64,000 nt of DNA from an uncultured Clostridium sp. (GCA_947570695.1 CANOVB010000003.1:1-64000); one strand, 5' to 3'; positions 38,697-48,454 are shown, counted from the stretch's first letter. The notes: generated from the letters alone by a model not told the origin. Numbers and translations are program-made.

Positions 38697-38715
38697 TGTA
38701 TATACAGTATATACA
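38697..38715. promoter_or_regulatory. Palindromic operator of the second YtrA-type operon
   Basis: TGTATATAC and GTATATACA are exact complements around one central base. TGTATA...TATACA is the usual style of YtrA-family sites, and it lies just upstream of the regulator gene. Confidence 0.7.
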
Positions 38716-38818
38716 GTTATAAAATAAAAGTCAATAGTTTTTTTAAAAAATTGTCTAAATCTTTATCTAATAGAAAGCATATATCACTTTATTATTAATT
38801 TTCTGTACAAATTGCTGA

Positions 38819-38895
38819 AAGCTTTATATAATAGGAATTGCTGAACAATTTTCTTTTATATAAAAAAATAGAATTTAGGCAAAATTCCTAAATTC
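38819..38895. repeat. Dispersed palindrome copy plus terminator
   Basis: GCTTTATATAATAGGAATTG (38821-38840) begins an imperfect palindrome ending in TTTTATATAAAA, the same theme as the end of the element at 58.0 kb. Beside it GAATTTAGG (38871-38879) pairs with CCTAAATTC (38887-38895) and is followed by T on the minus strand: the terminator of the gene whose stop it overlaps. Confidence 0.6.
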
Positions 38896-39226
38896 CATCT
38901 AACTCATTATTTTCAAAATATATTACTTCCTCATATTTTTCCTGATCACGTACTGGTAAAAATATAGATAATTTTACTAGTTCATGTAAGCATTCAGGAC
39001 ATCTATATACTTTAATTCCGCAAGCATAATTTCCTACTCTAATATCTGACTTACGATTTACTGGTATTAAATTTTTTCTATAATATTCTGGATCATTATG
39101 CGAAACATAATGTCCAACAGTCATAGGCAGCATATATAATTTTTTACTTTTTTCTTCCATCTGATTTTGACATTCTCTGCACCAATCATCATGAAAAATA
39201 GCTAAAAGTTTTCTAAAAACACTCAT
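38888..39226 (-). CDS. Hypothetical protein with two CxxC pairs
   Basis: I do not recognise it. A 112-residue soluble protein with two cysteine pairs, WCRECQ near 15-19 and YRCPECLHELV near 74-84, that could bind zinc. No membrane segment. It overlaps the membrane-protein gene upstream by one base and is the last of three unknown genes in one operon, so it probably works at or near the membrane with them. Confidence 0.7.
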   Translation of the reverse strand: MSVFRKLLAIFHDDWCRECQNQMEEKSKKLYMLPMTVGHYVSHNDPEYYRKNLIPVNRKSDIRVGNYACGIKVYRCPECLHELVKLSIFLPVRDQEKYEEVIYFENNELDGI

Positions 39227-39810
39227 TAATTCACCTTCTTGCGTGCTTCTTCTAAAACTTCAACCATTTTATCTGCTTTAGAAATACCTGTAAGAATTTG
39301 CTCGCTATCCATACGCCAACGTGTATTTGATGTAAAAGTATTTACTCTAACTTTTGTATTATCTATAGAAAATAAGAAACTTACTCTACCACTTCCTTCA
39401 AAAATTCCAAAACCAGATTTTCCATCATCTACCCAAGTTTTCGTAATTCGACTAGCTGGTAATATATAATTTTCAAAAGGATTCCAAAAAGAAACTAAAG
39501 CAATTTTTCCATTTTCTGTATCAACAACTACTGTAAATCCATCCCCATAAAATGTATTATTGCGTATAAAACCATTATCTTCTAATTGTTTTTCTAATTT
39601 CTTTTTTGCTTTTCCATATATTATTTTTCCTGCAAATACCCACCAAATGAATGCTAAAAAGCTTGGTACCATAATTAAAATCACAGCCATATTCCCTTTT
39701 GGGAAATGATTCATAGAAATTACATAGCATAAAACACAAATTAATATTGGTGCAAAAATATATGATAATAAATATATTAAATTAACTTTTTTTACTTTTT
39801 GTTGTTCCAT
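39226..39810 (-). CDS. Hypothetical membrane protein
   Basis: Not recognised. 194 residues with two hydrophobic segments (about 12-30 and 40-60) and a cytoplasmic beta-rich C-terminal domain of about 130 residues (WNPFENYILPASRITKTW). The layout resembles PH-like membrane proteins but no family can be named. Middle gene of the three-gene operon; one-base overlap with the gene downstream. Confidence 0.7.
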   Translation of the reverse strand: MEQQKVKKVNLIYLLSYIFAPILICVLCYVISMNHFPKGNMAVILIMVPSFLAFIWWVFAGKIIYGKAKKKLEKQLEDNGFIRNNTFYGDGFTVVVDTENGKIALVSFWNPFENYILPASRITKTWVDDGKSGFGIFEGSGRVSFLFSIDNTKVRVNTFTSNTRWRMDSEQILTGISKADKMVEVLEEARKKVN

Positions 39811-39839
39811 TATTTTTTCTCCTTTTATTATTTAAATTT

Positions 39840-40502
39840 TTATTCCCATTCAGACTTTTCTTTTTTCTTCGGAGCCCAAAAATATGGAAATATTCCTAAT
39901 CTAGCACCTATAGAATGTAGTATTGGAAAAGCTATTATAACTGTTACTATTTGAGCAATTATTGTCGAATCTTCAGCATAGCTTTCTTGTGATACTTTTC
40001 CGCCATTTCCCATCATATCTATGTAAAAATCTTTTCGACTTAATTTTTCTTTATATTCAATCTGAGATATAAAGCTTTCATTACTTGTTAAATCTTCATA
40101 AACAATTTTTCCAACAGGCAAAGTTGAATCACCTGAAAATGCACTATCACCTGATTTTTGTACAGATTCCATATTAATTTTAGCTGCTACTAATTCGCCA
40201 GAAGGAAGTTTTACTGCATACAAATATGAACTTCCATAATATCCTGCTCCTAAATTTCTATATTCGATTCCTGGAGAAACTATTGTAAAATTTTCATGTG
40301 ATAATAAATCATCAACATTTTGAGCTCTAAAAACATTTTCATCTGCTACTCCACCAATATCTCCAGATGCCACCTCATGCTCTTTTGAATATTCTTCATA
40401 TTTTTGTGGCACATTTTTTTCTATTATTTTTGCAGGAATCATGCTAATTAAAACGCTCAATAATAAACATAACCAAATATCAAATCTTAAGCTACGTCTC
40501 AC
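39840..40502 (-). CDS. Hypothetical membrane protein, first of a three-gene operon
   Basis: Not recognised. 220 residues: N-terminal membrane segment (about 8-25), an extracytoplasmic domain (about 30-185) and a C-terminal membrane segment (about 183-205) with a basic tail. GTG start supported by AAGGAGG. The next gene follows after 29 bases. Presumably a surface sensor or complex subunit; function unknown. Confidence 0.7.
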   Translation of the reverse strand: MRRSLRFDIWLCLLLSVLISMIPAKIIEKNVPQKYEEYSKEHEVASGDIGGVADENVFRAQNVDDLLSHENFTIVSPGIEYRNLGAGYYGSSYLYAVKLPSGELVAAKINMESVQKSGDSAFSGDSTLPVGKIVYEDLTSNESFISQIEYKEKLSRKDFYIDMMGNGGKVSQESYAEDSTIIAQIVTVIIAFPILHSIGARLGIFPYFWAPKKKEKSEWE

Positions 40503-40597
40503 CTTTACTTTCCTCCTTTTATTTCTAATTTCTATTAATTATAATAGCATAATACAAATTAATTATCAATAATAAAATTGAAGCTTATTATGATATT

Positions 40598-41611
40598 TTA
40601 AAAATCGGTATAGCTTCCCTTAGGGAATATTAATTTTACTTCTGTTCCTTCATTTTCCTTCGAATTTAATTCTATTCCAACACCTAACTTATCACATAAT
40701 TTTTTAGATAAATATAACCCTATTCCAGTTGATTTTTTTCCATCTATTCTTCCATTACTTCCTGTAAAACTTTTTTCAAATACTTTTGAAACTTCTCCTG
40801 CTCTTATACCTATTCCATTATCTTTTATGTACAAAATTACTTTATCTTTTGCTTCTTTACTATAAATCTTTATTTCTCTATTTTCTTCTTTTGAATATTT
40901 AATACTATTTACAATTATTTGGTTTAAAATAAATGTAATCCATTTACTATCTATATAAACAAGGTTATTTATATTCTCAATTTCTACTTTTATTTTCATA
41001 GAAATTAATTGATTTTTATTTTTCTTTATTACATTATTTACTACTTCTTTTAATTCTGTTTTTCTTATTATATAATCTTTTTCTACTGTATTGCTCCTTG
41101 CATAAAATAAAGCCTCTTCTGTATAATCTTCAATTTTATCTAATTCTTCTCCTATACTTTTTGCAACATCATTTTTGTTATTTTCAATCATTAGCTTGCT
41201 TGTTGCTATTGGAATTTTTACTTCATGTATCCAAAGTTCTATATAGTCCTTATATTCTTCCTGTAAAAATTTATAATAATTGACATTTTCTCTCATTGTT
41301 TTAGCAGTTTCATCTAATATTTCTTTTAAAATTTCTCCTTCAGTAAATGATGGTACATTCATAATTTCAGTTATTAAATATTTTTTATCAAGACTTTTAA
41401 GTTTAGTTTTTAATTCATCATAATAACTTTTTTTAATAAAAAATTCAATAATTATACCTAAGAAATATGTAAAAAAAGTTCCAGCTGCTATATATATTTT
41501 TATAAATGTTCTCAAATTATATATCATTAAAAAAATTTCAATAGTTGACAAAATAAAAATAATTAACAATATACCAACAGCTTTATCTTTTAAAAATTTT
41601 TTCAAATTCAT
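40598..41611 (-). CDS. BceS-like intramembrane-sensing histidine kinase
   Basis: A 337-residue kinase with two N-terminal membrane segments (about 10-30 and 37-58) and almost no extracellular loop, the mark of BceS-type kinases. The phosphorylated His129 lies in WIHEVKIPIATSKL; the ATPase boxes include NQIIVNSIKYS, DNGIGI and STGIGLYLSK. Such kinases cannot sense peptides alone and need a BceAB transporter as sensor. None is adjacent; the only one here is at 14.7-17.6 kb. It overlaps the regulator gene by 4 bases. Confidence 0.87.
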   Translation of the reverse strand: MNLKKFLKDKAVGILLIIFILSTIEIFLMIYNLRTFIKIYIAAGTFFTYFLGIIIEFFIKKSYYDELKTKLKSLDKKYLITEIMNVPSFTEGEILKEILDETAKTMRENVNYYKFLQEEYKDYIELWIHEVKIPIATSKLMIENNKNDVAKSIGEELDKIEDYTEEALFYARSNTVEKDYIIRKTELKEVVNNVIKKNKNQLISMKIKVEIENINNLVYIDSKWITFILNQIIVNSIKYSKEENREIKIYSKEAKDKVILYIKDNGIGIRAGEVSKVFEKSFTGSNGRIDGKKSTGIGLYLSKKLCDKLGVGIELNSKENEGTEVKLIFPKGSYTDF

Positions 41612-42273
41612 TTTAGTATATATCCTTCTCCTCTCTTTGTCTCTAATAACTCTTTTAATCCAAATTCCTCTAATTTATTTCTAACTCTTGTTATATTTAC
41701 TGTTAAAGTATTATCATCAACAAATTCATCTGTATTCCATAAAAAATCCATTATTTCTTCTCTTGATACGATTTTATTTCTATTATTTAATAGGCATTGT
41801 AAAATTTTTCTTTCATTTTTGGTTAGTTCTATTTCTCTTCCATCTTTTTCTAATTTGCTTTCTGATATATTAAGAGTAAAATATTCTGAAATAATCTTAT
41901 TAGTATCTACTTTATTAATTCTTTTTAATATTGATGATATTCTTGCAAGTAATATATGAGTATTAAATGGCTTTGTTATATAATCATCCGCTCCATAATT
42001 TATACTTAATAATTCATCCATTTCATTATCTCTACTTGTAACCATAATTATTGGTACTTCTGACTTTTTTCTTATTTCTTTACATATATATTCTCCATCT
42101 GAAAATGGTAAATTTATATCAAGTAAGATTAAATCTCTATCGCTTTGCAATATATCTGCTATACAATTATCAAACTTATTTAAAGAAGAAACAAAATAAC
42201 CATTATTTTTTAAAAATATTTCTAATTCACTTCTTAACTTTTCGTCATCTTCAACAATTAAAATTCTTTGCAT
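41608..42273 (-). CDS. BceR-like response regulator (OmpR family)
   Basis: A 221-residue regulator: receiver domain with acidic pocket VEDDE, phosphorylated Asp in LILLDINLP and Lys in YITKPF, then an OmpR-type winged helix (about 130-221). ATG 42273 is preferred to GTG 42279 because of GAGGAG spacing. Transcribed with the kinase. A BceR-like box stands 160 bases upstream, so autoregulation is possible. Confidence 0.87.
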   Translation of the reverse strand: MQRILIVEDDEKLRSELEIFLKNNGYFVSSLNKFDNCIADILQSDRDLILLDINLPFSDGEYICKEIRKKSEVPIIMVTSRDNEMDELLSINYGADDYITKPFNTHILLARISSILKRINKVDTNKIISEYFTLNISESKLEKDGREIELTKNERKILQCLLNNRNKIVSREEIMDFLWNTDEFVDDNTLTVNITRVRNKLEEFGLKELLETKRGEGYILK

Positions 42274-42424
42274 AATCACACTCCTCTATATCTTTTAACT
42301 TAAAAAGACTGTTTGATTTTATTTTAAAACCTCTTAGTATACATTCTGAATTCATATAAATCTTGTATCTTTATCTCACTACAAACAATATTTATTCATG
42401 TTATATTATAACATACTCTAAAAA

Positions 42425-42454
42425 AAATAACCTTACAAAATCGTAAGGTTATTT
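42425..42454. terminator. Terminator of the ABC exporter operon, containing a BceR-like box
   Basis: A perfect 12-bp stem (AAATAACCTTAC with GTAAGGTTATTT) followed by T on the minus strand, downstream of the exporter operon. It also contains TTACA-AAAT-CGTAA (42433-42446), one base from the BceR consensus, upstream of the regulator gene. Confidence 0.8.
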
Positions 42455-42528
42455 TTTAATATAGAAATACTTCATTCTTCTCATTTTAGCAACTTGTACA
42501 AATAAGTTTTTTACTTTGTGCTTTTGTT

Positions 42529-44355
42529 CTATTCTTCAATTTCTTCAAATTGTGAATTATAAAGTCCTGCATAAAATCCGTTTTGTGCTAAAAGTTCTTC
42601 ATGATTACCTTGCTCTATTATATTTCCTTCATTCATAACTAAAATTAAATCAGCATTTTTTATTGTTGATAATCTATGTGCAATAATAAATGATGTTTTT
42701 CCTTCTGTTAATTTATCCATAGCTTTTTGAACTAATTCTTCTGTTCTAGTATCAACATTACTTGTCGCTTCATCTAATATTAAAAATGGCGCACTTTCAA
42801 TCATTCCCCTTGCTATAGTTAATAATTGCTTTTGTCCTGCTGATATACTATCTGTATCTGTAAGTAATGTATTTAACCCATTTGGCAAGCTTTTAATAAA
42901 ATGTTCTAATCCTACTACTTTGCAAGCTTCCATAACTTGTTCATCTGTTACATCTTTTTTATTATAAACAATATTATCTCTTAATGTTCCATTAAAAAGC
43001 CAGGTATCTTGCAAAACCATAACAAATAATTCATGAATATTTTCTCTAGTTAAGTCTTTACATGAAACGCCGTCAATACTAATGTTTCCTGAGTTTATTT
43101 CATAAAATTTCATGAGCAAATTCACAAGAGTAGTTTTTCCTGCTCCTGTTGGTCCTACTATTGCAATTTTCTGTCCAGCTTTTGCTTTACATGAAAAATC
43201 TTTTATAACTAATTTTTTATCATCATCATATCCAAATTTTACATGATCAAATTCTATATTTCCTTTTACTTTATCTTTATCTAAAGCTTTTTCCTTATCT
43301 TTTTCATCTGGCATTTCTTTTTCTTCTAAAAATTCAAATACTCTTTCACTACTAGCAGCTGCTGATTGCAAATTTGTTAAACCTTGAGCTATTTGTTGAA
43401 GAGGCGATGTAAATAATCTCGTATACATTATAAAAGCAACTATTATACCAAAAGTTATTATTCCTTTTTCTACAAGTACTGCTCCCATAACACAAACTGC
43501 TACATAACTAAAATTACCTATAAATCCCATTATTGGATGCATAAGTCCTGATAAAAACTCACTTCTGATACTACAATCAAATAACTTTTGATTTAAATCT
43601 TTAAATGTATTGATTGATCTTTTTTTACCATTATATACTTTTACAACATTATACCCTGAATACATTTCTTCTATATGCCCATTTAAGTTTCCTAAATTTA
43701 CTTGTCTTGCATTAAAATATTTCTGAGATTTTCCTAAAATAATTCCCATAAAAGCAAAACCAATTATAGAAGTTAAAATAGCTGTAAATGCCATAATCCA
43801 GTTTGTATAAAACATCATTATAACTGATGCTATAAGTAATGCTACAGCTGATACAAATGTTCCTAAATTTCTACTAACAGACATTCCTATTGTATCAACA
43901 TCATTTGTAACTCTTGATAAAATATCTCCAAAAGAATGCAAATCAAAATATCTAAGTGGTAATTTATTTATCTTGTGAGATATTTGTGTTCTTAGTTTTT
44001 TTGCAAGTTTATTTGCTGTTCTCGCCATTATAAAACTTTCTAAAAAACTTAAAATTGCACTTATTAAATATAGACTAAGCAAAAATATTGATATACTTTT
44101 TATAGCTTCCATATTTATACTTGAATTTACTAGAGCTTTTGAAATTTCATCTGTTAAATCAGATAATTTATTTGGTCCTATAATTGAACATATTGAGCTT
44201 GCTATAGCAAAAATAATCGCAACTATATAAAAAGGAGTTAATTTTTTATCATAACTTAACAGCTTTTTCATAGATTTTCTAAAATTCTTTGGCTTCTCTT
44301 GAATTCTACGTGGTCCAACATTTCTTTGTACATGTTTTTCATCTTTATTAGGCAT
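42529..44355 (-). CDS. ABC multidrug exporter half-transporter (second subunit)
   Basis: A 608-residue half-transporter: six membrane segments (about 35-340) and a C-terminal ATPase (Walker A GPTGAGKTT; the signature ISAGQKQLL deviates from LSGGQ; Walker B FLILDEATSNVDT). In heterodimeric exporters such as LmrCD/BmrCD one site is often degenerate. It overlaps its partner's gene by 8 bases. Probably exports drugs or lipids. Confidence 0.87.
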   Translation of the reverse strand: MPNKDEKHVQRNVGPRRIQEKPKNFRKSMKKLLSYDKKLTPFYIVAIIFAIASSICSIIGPNKLSDLTDEISKALVNSSINMEAIKSISIFLLSLYLISAILSFLESFIMARTANKLAKKLRTQISHKINKLPLRYFDLHSFGDILSRVTNDVDTIGMSVSRNLGTFVSAVALLIASVIMMFYTNWIMAFTAILTSIIGFAFMGIILGKSQKYFNARQVNLGNLNGHIEEMYSGYNVVKVYNGKKRSINTFKDLNQKLFDCSIRSEFLSGLMHPIMGFIGNFSYVAVCVMGAVLVEKGIITFGIIVAFIMYTRLFTSPLQQIAQGLTNLQSAAASSERVFEFLEEKEMPDEKDKEKALDKDKVKGNIEFDHVKFGYDDDKKLVIKDFSCKAKAGQKIAIVGPTGAGKTTLVNLLMKFYEINSGNISIDGVSCKDLTRENIHELFVMVLQDTWLFNGTLRDNIVYNKKDVTDEQVMEACKVVGLEHFIKSLPNGLNTLLTDTDSISAGQKQLLTIARGMIESAPFLILDEATSNVDTRTEELVQKAMDKLTEGKTSFIIAHRLSTIKNADLILVMNEGNIIEQGNHEELLAQNGFYAGLYNSQFEEIEE

Positions 44356-46114
44356 CTTTTTCTAGCTCCTCTCTGCTTAATTGAGAATAAGCAATTTCTT
44401 TGTATACTGAACAATTTTTAAGTAATTCTTTATGTGTTCCCATTCCAACACTCTTACCATCTTCTAAAACAATGATTTTATCTGCATGCATTACTGTTCC
44501 TATTCTTTGAGCAACTATTATACTTGTTGCTTCTTTTGTATACTCTTTTAATTCTTTTCTTAATTTAAAATCTGTTTTATAATCTAAAGCAGAAAAAGAA
44601 TCATCAAATATATAAATTTCTGGTTCTCTTGCTATTGCACGAGCTATTGCTATCCTTTGTTTTTGACCTCCACTTATATTACTTCCACCAGCTGCTATAT
44701 GAGATTCATATTGATTATCCATTTTCTCTATAAAATCTTTTCCTTGAGCTACCTCAATAGCTTTTTTTATTTGCTCTTCTGATTTTTCCTTTTTCCCATT
44801 TTCTCCATAATCAACATTATTAATAACTGTATCACTAAACATAACCGCTTTTTGTGGTACATACCCAATTTTGTTGTGCAAAAACTCTTGATTGTATTCT
44901 TTTACATTAATACCATCTACTAAAATTTCGCCATCTGTCACATCAAAAAATCTTGGAATTAAATTTATTAATGTTGATTTTCCAGCACCTGTAGAACCTA
45001 TTATCGCAATAGTCTCTCCCTTATCAGCTCTAAAAGAAATATTTTTTAAAGTATATTCTTGTGAGTCTGGATACTTAAAAGATACATTTTTAAATTCAAC
45101 TGTTCCTACTAAATTATTTTTATTTTCACTAATTTTTCCATCATTAATAGAAATATTAGACTCTAAAACTTCTAAAATTCTTTTTGCTGAAACTGCAGCT
45201 CTTGGGTACATCATAAATATCATGGCAAGCATTAAAAATGACATTATTGCCTGCATCGCATAAGATGAAAATACTACCATATCACTAAATATATTTATTC
45301 TATCAAATATTCCTGCTTTATTTATCATAAATGCTCCTGCAAAATATATAGCTAAAGTTAATCCATTCATTATCATATACATAATAGGAGACATAATTGA
45401 CATTGTACTTTGATTAAATGTTTGAAGTCTTGTAAGTTCTTTATTTTGCACTTCAAATTTATTTTCTTGATATCTTTCAGCATTAAAGGCTCTTACTACT
45501 CTAATACCTGTTAAATTTTCTCTTGTAACATTATTAACATTATCTATTAAATTTTGCACTTTTTTGAAGTTTGGAAATACTAATTTCATTAATAAAGCTA
45601 TAGTTAATATTAAAATTAAAATTGCTCCACCTGTAATTGCACTCCATGTAAAATTTTTATTTAAAATTTTCATTACCGCCCAAACTGCTGTAATAGGAGC
45701 TTTTACTATAAGTTGCATTCCCATTGCAATTAAAAGTTCAACTTGTTCAACATCATTTGTTGTTCTTGTTATTAAACTACTTATAGAAAACTTATTCATT
45801 TCTTCCATACTAAAGTTTTCTACTTTTTCAAATAGTTCCCCTCTAAGCTTTCTTGAAAAAGATGATGCAACATAAGCAGCAAAATATCCAACAATACAAG
45901 CTGATATTAAACTTCCCAAAGCACATGAAAGCATATATCCTCCCTGAATTAATACATCCGAAATTTTACTTCCTTGTGTTTGCACTAGTTTAGTGATATT
46001 AGACATATAATCAGGTAACTTTAAATCTAACCATACTTGACCAATTATAAATATTAAACTTATCAAAATATAAAGTAATTCTTTACCAGTAATTTTCTTT
46101 AATAATTTAAACAT
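44348..46114 (-). CDS. ABC multidrug exporter half-transporter (first subunit)
   Basis: A 588-residue half-transporter with six membrane segments and a C-terminal ATPase: Walker A GSTGAGKST, signature ISGGQKQR, and Walker B IYIFDDSFSALD, where Asp replaces the catalytic Glu. So this subunit holds the degenerate catalytic base, as known for heterodimeric exporters. Partner of the next gene; together they form one transporter. Confidence 0.87.
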   Translation of the reverse strand: MFKLLKKITGKELLYILISLIFIIGQVWLDLKLPDYMSNITKLVQTQGSKISDVLIQGGYMLSCALGSLISACIVGYFAAYVASSFSRKLRGELFEKVENFSMEEMNKFSISSLITRTTNDVEQVELLIAMGMQLIVKAPITAVWAVMKILNKNFTWSAITGGAILILILTIALLMKLVFPNFKKVQNLIDNVNNVTRENLTGIRVVRAFNAERYQENKFEVQNKELTRLQTFNQSTMSIMSPIMYMIMNGLTLAIYFAGAFMINKAGIFDRINIFSDMVVFSSYAMQAIMSFLMLAMIFMMYPRAAVSAKRILEVLESNISINDGKISENKNNLVGTVEFKNVSFKYPDSQEYTLKNISFRADKGETIAIIGSTGAGKSTLINLIPRFFDVTDGEILVDGINVKEYNQEFLHNKIGYVPQKAVMFSDTVINNVDYGENGKKEKSEEQIKKAIEVAQGKDFIEKMDNQYESHIAAGGSNISGGQKQRIAIARAIAREPEIYIFDDSFSALDYKTDFKLRKELKEYTKEATSIIVAQRIGTVMHADKIIVLEDGKSVGMGTHKELLKNCSVYKEIAYSQLSREELEKDA

Positions 46115-46477
46115 TTTTTCTCCCCTTGTATATTTATTTAGGTTTTAAAAATTCCTATATTTTATTTTATTTTTAAGAAATTTAAATGTCAATATATATA
46201 CTGTAAATTGTATTTAATCATTTAAATATTAAATTAATATTAAATTTTTAAAAAATAAAGCAGACCATTAGAAAAAAATGTAAAAGAAAATAAAGATTTT
46301 TTAGTATAAAATTGCTGATAATATTAAATTTCAGATTTTACAGTATTAGTATGTCAATATTTTAATATTAACAATATTTAATTTTTATACAAAACTTAGT
46401 AAAACTTTTCTATTATATAAAAAATGAAATTTAAGTAAATAACTTAAATTTCATTTTATGCTTATATTTCAAATTTT
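46115..46477. other. Intergenic region with terminator of the LCP gene
   Basis: A perfect 16-bp stem (AAAATGAAATTTAAGT, 46421-46436; complement 46442-46457) lies after the LCP stop and ends in T on the minus strand. The remainder is AT-rich leader of the exporter operon; I could not choose a promoter. No gene seen. Confidence 0.75.
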
Positions 46478-48454
46478 TTAAGTTGCTGGTACTGATTCTG
46501 TCCCTCCTGATCCACCATCACCTTCATTTCCACCTATTTCTGGAGGTGGAGTTGGTTCTTGTGTTGGAGTTGGAGTAGGAACTTGTGTTGGAGTAGGAGT
46601 TGGTTCTTGTGTTGGCTCCGGCTTCTTTGTTGGTTCTGGTGTCTTACTAGGAGTTGGTTCTGGCTCTTTTGTTGGTTCTGGTTTCTTTGTTGGAGTTGGC
46701 TTTGGATCTTTACCTGTTGAAGTATTAGTATTGCTATTACTATTTCCTCCATTATTTGTTGTATTATTTTTTTCTGATTGCTTGCAAACTGTACATACTC
46801 CATTTACGAAATTATGATTTCCTGTTGCAGGAATAGAATGCTCTACAGTATCACCGCATGTTCTACATCTTCTAACACTTTTTCCAGCTTTAACACAAGT
46901 TGGATCTGTTTCTGTCACTATAACACTATAATCATGTTCATGTACATTACTGTTTTGTGAACTATTTTCTTGAACTTTATTTTCTTTATCTTCATCCTTT
47001 TTTGTAGTTGTTGACGAATTTGATTTTACTATAGTTCTAGTATAAAATTTTTCGTTCTCTTTTGGTTCCATTTCTAGACTTTCTATAAGTTCATCCATCA
47101 ATTTTTTAGTCTGGCTTGAATTTGCTTTATAGAAAGAAAGATTATTAAGCCATGCTGACGCCCCTGGTAATTGTTCTGCCCTCAAATTTTCTGTATTATA
47201 TTTTAATGCATGAGGAACATATCCTAGTACTTTACCTAAATTCATATTTGTTTCTAAATTGTCAAACACCGCTGATGTTATTTTCTTTAAATTTGATACG
47301 TTTTGGAAAGTTATTAATTGTTTTGCTGTTGCTGTTATAAATGCCCTTTGTGTTCTCATTCTTCCATAATCATTATCTCCATATTCAAATGGATATGAAG
47401 AACCATCATTATTATGTCTAAATCTTAGTAGCTGCTCTGCTTTATCTCCATCTATTTTTTGAACACCTTTTTTTAAATGTATATGCAAATCTTGTGTTGG
47501 ATCATCATAATCCATATCTATTGGAACATCAAATTCTACCTCTCCAATAGCATTAACTATTGCTGGTAAAGCTGTATTTTTTACAACAACATAATTATCT
47601 ATATTAACTCCTGTAAGTTTCTCTACAGCTTCAACTGTTCTCATAACATCTTTTTGATACAATGCATTTATTTTATCAAATCCACCAGCTGTTTCTTCAT
47701 TTTTTCCTATAAATGTATCTCTAGGAATTGAGAGCATAAACGCTTTTTGTGTATCCGGATTATATCCACATAAAATTATTGTATCTGTAAGTTTGCTTGA
47801 AATATCTTCACTTACCCCCAATACTAAAACAAATATTGGATCTTGTTCTCCTAAAACATCTGTTGCCACATTAAGTACTGCCTCAGCTATATTACCATCT
47901 GCTTTGTATACATATACTCCAAATACAACTCCTAATAAAGTAAATAAAGCTAATATTGAAGCCAAAATTATTTTTACTTTTTGCTTTTTGGTTAATTTTT
48001 TCTTTTTCTCATGCTTTGCTTTCTCTTTTTTATCTTCTTGTTTTTCACTTTTACTTACTTCTTCACTTTTATTTTCTTCTTCTAGTTTTTGCATAATTAA
48101 ATCTGTATCAAGTCTCATAGTAGCATCGCTATTATTTTGAATTTTTTCAATAGTTTCTCTAATCTCAGCATTATCTACTACTTCATCCATACTATAATCT
48201 ACATTTCCATTACCTGAAGAAAATACATTTTCTACTACTTGAGTACTAAAAAGACTTTCTTCAAATTTAGTAGTCTCTTGAGTAGCAGAATTAGTATCTA
48301 TAGGCTGATTTATAGTATTTATATCTATTACTTGAGTTTTAAATATATCATTACCTTTTTCTATAGTATTATTTAAAATATTATTATTTGCAAAATTTAC
48401 TGTATTTTGATCAGTAAAATTTCCATTATTAATTTCTTCAAAATTTTCTTTCAA
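46478..48454 (-). CDS. LytR-CpsA-Psr (LCP) family protein with Cys-rich and Pro/Thr-rich tail
   Basis: A 658-residue protein: long acidic cytoplasmic N-terminus (1-155), a membrane segment (about 163-183) and an extracellular LCP domain (about 200-400: SDKLTDTIILCGYNP-like start, LSIPRDTFIGK, KINALYQ, RFRHNNDGSSYPFEYGDNDYGRMRTQ). LCP enzymes attach wall polymers to peptidoglycan. It then has a His/Cys module (about 505-562: two HxH/CxxC groups, CRTCG and CTVCK) and a Pro/Thr/Glu repeat tail. TTG start with AGAGGT. Single-gene unit. The tail probably spans the wall. Confidence 0.85.
   Translation of the reverse strand: MKENFEEINNGNFTDQNTVNFANNNILNNTIEKGNDIFKTQVIDINTINQPIDTNSATQETTKFEESLFSTQVVENVFSSGNGNVDYSMDEVVDNAEIRETIEKIQNNSDATMRLDTDLIMQKLEEENKSEEVSKSEKQEDKKEKAKHEKKKKLTKKQKVKIILASILALFTLLGVVFGVYVYKADGNIAEAVLNVATDVLGEQDPIFVLVLGVSEDISSKLTDTIILCGYNPDTQKAFMLSIPRDTFIGKNEETAGGFDKINALYQKDVMRTVEAVEKLTGVNIDNYVVVKNTALPAIVNAIGEVEFDVPIDMDYDDPTQDLHIHLKKGVQKIDGDKAEQLLRFRHNNDGSSYPFEYGDNDYGRMRTQRAFITATAKQLITFQNVSNLKKITSAVFDNLETNMNLGKVLGYVPHALKYNTENLRAEQLPGASAWLNNLSFYKANSSQTKKLMDELIESLEMEPKENEKFYTRTIVKSNSSTTTKKDEDKENKVQENSSQNSNVHEHDYSVIVTETDPTCVKAGKSVRRCRTCGDTVEHSIPATGNHNFVNGVCTVCKQSEKNNTTNNGGNSNSNTNTSTGKDPKPTPTKKPEPTKEPEPTPSKTPEPTKKPEPTQEPTPTPTQVPTPTPTQEPTPPPEIGGNEGDGGSGGTESVPAT

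Noticed and set aside
46534..46730. Short tandem units in the LCP tail, considered as a CRISPR or satellite array
   Set aside because: They encode in-frame Pro/Thr/Glu repeats; no spacers.
46534..46803. Gln-rich minus-strand frame inside the LCP gene
   Set aside because: Out-of-frame reading of the Pro/Thr repeat region of the LCP gene.
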